The notes beneath the pieces are model-generated. The model ran no database searches and was not told where the DNA came from. It saw nothing but the letters and a program-made list of their open reading frames with translations. Source: Gordonia amicalis NBRC 100051 = JCM 11271 (GTDB taxonomy: Bacteria > Actinomycetota > Actinomycetes > Mycobacteriales > Mycobacteriaceae). Taken from it: a stretch of 43,637 bases of DNA. Position 1 is the stretch's first letter, and each line of letters opens with the position of its first letter. Of this stretch, positions 40,539 through 43,637 are shown piece after piece. The position numbers were made by a program, and so were the translations under genes. Where the stretch lies: positions 1 through 43,637 of the forward strand of contig NZ_BANS01000052.1 of the NCBI RefSeq assembly GCF_000332995.1. The letters run 5' to 3'.

Positions 40539-42463
40539 CAGCGAGACTGTCCTGACGCGTGGCGACCGGCCTTCGGTTGCGCCGGGTCGAGATGATCGGG
40601 GTCGAAGTGATCTGCGGCCTTGCGGAGGGCGGCGACCGCGGTCAGCCGGGACTCGAGTTCGGCAGCTCGACGGGCCCGCTCGGACTCGGTCGACGTCGCT
40701 GCTGACTGTGCGGCACTGAGGGATTCGGAGATGGAACGGGCGGTCTGCTCCGCGACGAAGCTGAAATGGTCGCGCAGCACGCGCTGGATGACGCGCAACC
40801 GGTCACGGGACTCCTTGCCGACCTGGAAGCTGACGTCGTCGGTGAAGGCCCGCACCGCCACCTTCGCCTTGGCGCGCCGCTCGAGCACCTTCGCCTGCTT
40901 GTCGTCACGGTATGCCTTGGTGCCCAACAGGAATCCGGCGCCCACCGAGACCGGGTTGATCAACGCCATGCCGACCATCGTCGAGATGAGCCCGAACATC
41001 AGCACGCCGCCGTAGGACCCCCGCATCCCGATCAGCAGTTTCTGCGTCACGCCGACCTTGCCGCTGTCGAGTTCGGCGAGTTCGGCCACCGAGTCGAGCA
41101 CGCCGGTCAGGTCGGCGACATCGATGTCGGGGAGGGAACTCTGCCCGGCGGCGGCGAAATGGTCGGCGACCCGCTCGGCCAGCCAGACCGACCGCTCATG
41201 AGCCCAGACGAAGTTGTCGCCGATCACCGCTGCCGTCTGGTCGGCCAGCCACTCGCTGAGCTGCTCCCAGTCGACGCCCGGATCGCCCTCGTCGATGGCG
41301 CGTTCGGCTTCGCGGGTGACCGCGCGCAGCCGATCGCGCAGGTCGTGGTCGATGTCGGCGGCGAGGTCGGCGACCCCGTCGGCCAATGTCTGCTGCCACT
41401 GTGCCGATTTCCGGCGCATCGCCTCGGCGTCGGCCTTGGCCTCCTGCAGCGCCCGGACGGCCTTGTTCGCGGTGTCCGGATCGCGGAGTGCGGCCAGTTC
41501 GCTGCCCAAGGTGAGCGCGAGATGTTCACTGACGACCCGGAGATCGGTGGCGACCGCCCCGCGGGCCGCTTGCTGCGCGGTGGCCACCACGCGGTCGCGC
41601 AGGTAGCGGTAGAGATCGAGGAAGCCGGCCTCGGCGTTGAGTTCTTCGTCGCCCAGGCGCAGCGCGTGCGAGCGCAGCACCGACGACACCGGCAGTACGG
41701 GGATGTCGATGCCGGCGGTCCGCAGATGCGCGCGATCGGCATCGGCGACGGCCCGCCAGTGCGGATACAGGTCGGTCTTCGTGATCAGGCACGCGACGGT
41801 CGGACACAGGCCGATCACCTGCTGGAGAAAGGACATCTCCGGCGCGGTGAACTCCTGGCTGGCGTCCGACAGCACCAGGACCGCGTCGGCGGCCGCCACC
41901 ATGCCCAATGTGGCTGCGGCATAAGGGTGTCCGTGGCCGCCGACGCCGGGTGTGTCGACGAGGACGAGACCGTCCGCCAGCAGCGGACCGGGCGCACCGA
42001 TCTCCAGCCGCAACACCTCGCGGCCGCCGGCGAGCGGGGAGTCGGGGGTGATGGCACCGATCGCGTCCATCGGGACCGGAATGCGATTGTCGTCGGACGG
42101 ACCGTCGACGACGAGGTGGGCCGTCGGTTGCCGGGCATGCGAGATCACGGTCGGCACCGCGGTCGTCTCGTCGTCGCCCACCGAGCACACGTCGAGGTCG
42201 AGCAGCGCATTGACGAAGTGACTCTTGCCCTGTTTGAGCTGCCCCACCACGACGATCCGCAGGCGGGGGTCGGAGATGCGGGTCCGTGCGCCGTCGAGGC
42301 GGGTGACGAGGTCGGTTCGTCCGGCCTCGCGGGCCACCTCCGACATGGTGGTCAGCAGGTCACCGATGGTGGAGGGCGCCGACGACGGGGCGGCGGCCGC
42401 GGAGACCTGCGCGACGTCGACCGGCCGGGCGGCCGGCGGGAACTCGGCGGGGGAATTGGTCAT
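40538..42463 (-). CDS. iniA: IniA-like dynamin-family GTPase
   Basis: A 641-residue dynamin-like GTPase. The P-loop is GQLKQGKS (74-81), the switch-II DTPG is at 170-173 (VLVDTPGVGGHGHP), and the guanine motif TKTD is at 228-231. The long helical stalk follows (about 280-620), with a hydrophobic stretch near 470-510 (VLMFGLISTMVGMALINPVS, VGAGFLLGTKAYRDD) that could insert in the membrane. Mycobacterial IniA has this architecture and promotes membrane fission in vitro; envelope maintenance under drug or wall stress is the accepted role. The start is ATG 42463 with GAGGA upstream. It is 156 bases after the iniB-like gene and coupled to the IniC-like gene. The interval 42464-42619 shows no further gene. 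Confidence 0.9.
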   Translation of the reverse strand: MTNSPAEFPPAARPVDVAQVSAAAAPSSAPSTIGDLLTTMSEVAREAGRTDLVTRLDGARTRISDPRLRIVVVGQLKQGKSHFVNALLDLDVCSVGDDETTAVPTVISHARQPTAHLVVDGPSDDNRIPVPMDAIGAITPDSPLAGGREVLRLEIGAPGPLLADGLVLVDTPGVGGHGHPYAAATLGMVAAADAVLVLSDASQEFTAPEMSFLQQVIGLCPTVACLITKTDLYPHWRAVADADRAHLRTAGIDIPVLPVSSVLRSHALRLGDEELNAEAGFLDLYRYLRDRVVATAQQAARGAVATDLRVVSEHLALTLGSELAALRDPDTANKAVRALQEAKADAEAMRRKSAQWQQTLADGVADLAADIDHDLRDRLRAVTREAERAIDEGDPGVDWEQLSEWLADQTAAVIGDNFVWAHERSVWLAERVADHFAAAGQSSLPDIDVADLTGVLDSVAELAELDSGKVGVTQKLLIGMRGSYGGVLMFGLISTMVGMALINPVSVGAGFLLGTKAYRDDKQAKVLERRAKAKVAVRAFTDDVSFQVGKESRDRLRVIQRVLRDHFSFVAEQTARSISESLSAAQSAATSTESERARRAAELESRLTAVAALRKAADHFDPDHLDPAQPKAGRHASGQSR

Positions 42464-42619
42464 GGTGTCCTCACGGTAGTGGTGACTCGGCGCACGCGGT
42501 CGGCATTGGGGACGTGTCCGGGTGCGCTACCCGGAGACGGGGTCGGCCCCGGCACCGCACGCGTCCAGCGAGGTGCTGGTCGTCGGGCGGCGCCGGGGCG
42601 ATTCCGTCGTGTCCGGGGG

Positions 42620-43637
42620 TCAGCCGGCGTCCGGTCCGGCGTCGACGTCTCCGGATGCGGCCGCACCGGCATCCGAGTCGGCTCCCAGTCCATCGGTCAG
42701 CCCGCCGGTGAGACCACCGGTGAGGTCGCCGGTCAGGCCGCCGGTGAGCCCGCTCGTCGTGTCGGCCACGCCTCCGACCGTCGAGTCCAGGGCTCCGCCG
42801 AGTCCGGCGTCGGTGTGCGTGACGCCGCCGAGGTCGACGCCGCCGCCGGCCTCGCCGCCGCCGGTGAATCCGCCGGTCAGGCCGCCGGAGACGTCCCCGG
42901 GGAGATCGGTGCCGAGGTTGCCGGCGGCGTCGGTCGTCGCGCCGAGGGTGCCACCCAGGGTCGAGTCGAGCGCACCGACCGCTTCGCCGCCGACGTTCAC
43001 TGCGCCGCCGGCCGCGCCGGAGACGGCGGTGGTCAGGTCGCCGGTGACCTCCGCCGGGAGTGAACTGTCGAGGCCCAGGTCGCCGCCGAGGCCGAGGCCA
43101 CCGCCCAGACCCAGGTCACCGCCGAGACCCAGATCACCGCCGAGACCCGGACCGCTGTCGAGGGCCGAACCGATCCCCGTGTCCAGCGTCGTCCCGAGCC
43201 CGGCGAGTCCGCCGCCGAGTCCGGTCTCGAGGGTGCCGGTGAGATCGTCGGCGGCGGTGCCACCCAGTCCGACGGTGGTCAGGATCGGGCCGCCCACGGT
43301 GATGCTGCCCTCCGGGGAGATCACGAGACTCGGGTTGAGCACCGCGCCGAGCTCACCGGTGAGCACATCGCCGAGACCACCCGTGGCCTCCAGCGTCGAG
43401 TCGAGGGTCGCGACCAGGCCGTTGGTGGCCGACAGATCGACATCGAGTGCGTTGCTGAGCGTGCTGCTCAGGGCGCCCGCCAGGTCCGCTCCGCCCGCCA
43501 GCTCGCCGGCGAGGCTTCCGCCGAGCTCGCCGCTCAGTGCGGTGCCGAGAACCGCGCCCAGGGATGCGCCGAGGTCGGCTCCCACGTCGCCGCCGGCACC
43601 CAGGACGGTCTCCAGGGTTCCGGTGAGGTCGGTGGCC
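42620..43637 (-). CDS. iniB: IniB-like glycine-rich protein, 5' end beyond the window
   Basis: The minus-strand frame is open from 43637 (window edge) to the stop at 42620, giving at least 338 residues, so the N-terminus is missing here. The visible part is nearly all Gly, Leu, Ala, Asp, Thr and Val, in repeats such as GDLGLGGDLGLGGGLGL (about 43075-43155) and LTGGLTGDLTGGLTGGLTDG (about 42690-42755), with hydrophobic spacing resembling a beta-solenoid or cell-wall repeat protein. Position directly before two Ini-type GTPases on the same strand identifies it as the iniB homologue, which in mycobacteria is a Gly-rich protein of unknown function induced by wall stress. No cysteine or catalytic residue is present. 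The operon promoter must lie outside the window. Confidence 0.8.
   Translation of the reverse strand, partial: ATDLTGTLETVLGAGGDVGADLGASLGAVLGTALSGELGGSLAGELAGGADLAGALSSTLSNALDVDLSATNGLVATLDSTLEATGGLGDVLTGELGAVLNPSLVISPEGSITVGGPILTTVGLGGTAADDLTGTLETGLGGGLAGLGTTLDTGIGSALDSGPGLGGDLGLGGDLGLGGGLGLGGDLGLDSSLPAEVTGDLTTAVSGAAGGAVNVGGEAVGALDSTLGGTLGATTDAAGNLGTDLPGDVSGGLTGGFTGGGEAGGGVDLGGVTHTDAGLGGALDSTVGGVADTTSGLTGGLTGDLTGGLTGGLTDGLGADSDAGAAASGDVDAGPDAG

Noticed and set aside
40766..43063. A 765-codon plus-strand open frame across the ini operon
   Set aside because: It spans three genes on the other strand, ignores their boundaries and shows no protein family features.

Overview
The window is high-GC actinobacterial DNA, most likely from Gordonia or a close relative in the Mycobacteriales. 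The markers are an MspA-type outer-membrane porin, a mycothiol-dependent formaldehyde dehydrogenase with its metallo-hydrolase partner, an MPT83-like fasciclin lipoprotein, an RskA anti-sigma factor, a mycobacterial-type LigB DNA ligase, an EthA-like monooxygenase, a 13E12/DUF222 HNH protein and an iniB-iniA-iniC type operon. No tRNA, rRNA, CRISPR array, insertion sequence or prophage structural gene was recognised. The genus call is inference from gene content.

Layout. 1-4549: a DUF222/HNH nuclease under a promoter that abuts a LexA (SOS) box, a collapsed aldehyde dehydrogenase remnant, a short-chain dehydrogenase, a QsdA-like lactonase, and a reductase that has lost its normal N-terminus. 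4542-11474 (minus strand): two paralogous three-part proteins resembling TY-Chap chaperone-like proteins bracket a conserved protein of unknown function; upstream lie a membrane-anchored DUF6777-like protein and an EthA-like monooxygenase. 11605-18154: a CRP/GlxR-type site separates the monooxygenase from a divergent molybdopterin oxidoreductase, followed by the fasciclin lipoprotein divergent from a membrane sulfite-oxidase-like enzyme with an internal twin-arginine motif, a frameshifted DinB-type protein, and a two-gene unit (flavin split-barrel protein plus unknown). 18331-23853: an acyl-CoA synthetase broken by one stop codon with its divergent GAF-LuxR regulator, a decayed stretch, a small exported protein, the porin operon, and a Rho_N-type protein. 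24110-29736: the mycothiol formaldehyde pathway, a coiled-coil membrane protein, a SulP transporter and an MFS transporter. 29800-33697: DNA ligase LigB, an RskA anti-sigma factor without an adjacent SigK, a frameshifted YccF, a small membrane protein and a TIGR03086-type protein. 33735-38385: an AraC regulator, then a GAF regulator, acetaldehyde-type dehydrogenase and DUF779 protein, with palindromes and repeat elements around the dehydrogenase. 38483-43637: a membrane protein and the iniC, iniA and (partial) iniB homologues, two dynamin-like GTPases with a glycine-rich partner.

Themes. Aldehyde and electrophile handling recurs (mycothiol dehydrogenase and hydrolase, aldehyde dehydrogenase with DUF779, DinB and TIGR03086 proteins), as do cell-envelope functions (porin, fasciclin lipoprotein, Ini proteins, DUF6777 protein). 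Three genes carry a single inactivating change (18331-19905, 16283-16853, 32352-32758) and two more are truncated or collapsed (1762-2024, 3986-4549). These could be genuine gene decay or, for the single-base indels, assembly errors. Several genes appear leaderless, with a TANNNT hexamer 6-8 bases before the start codon. The most unusual unit is the TY-Chap-like pair with its unknown partner at 4542-8067.
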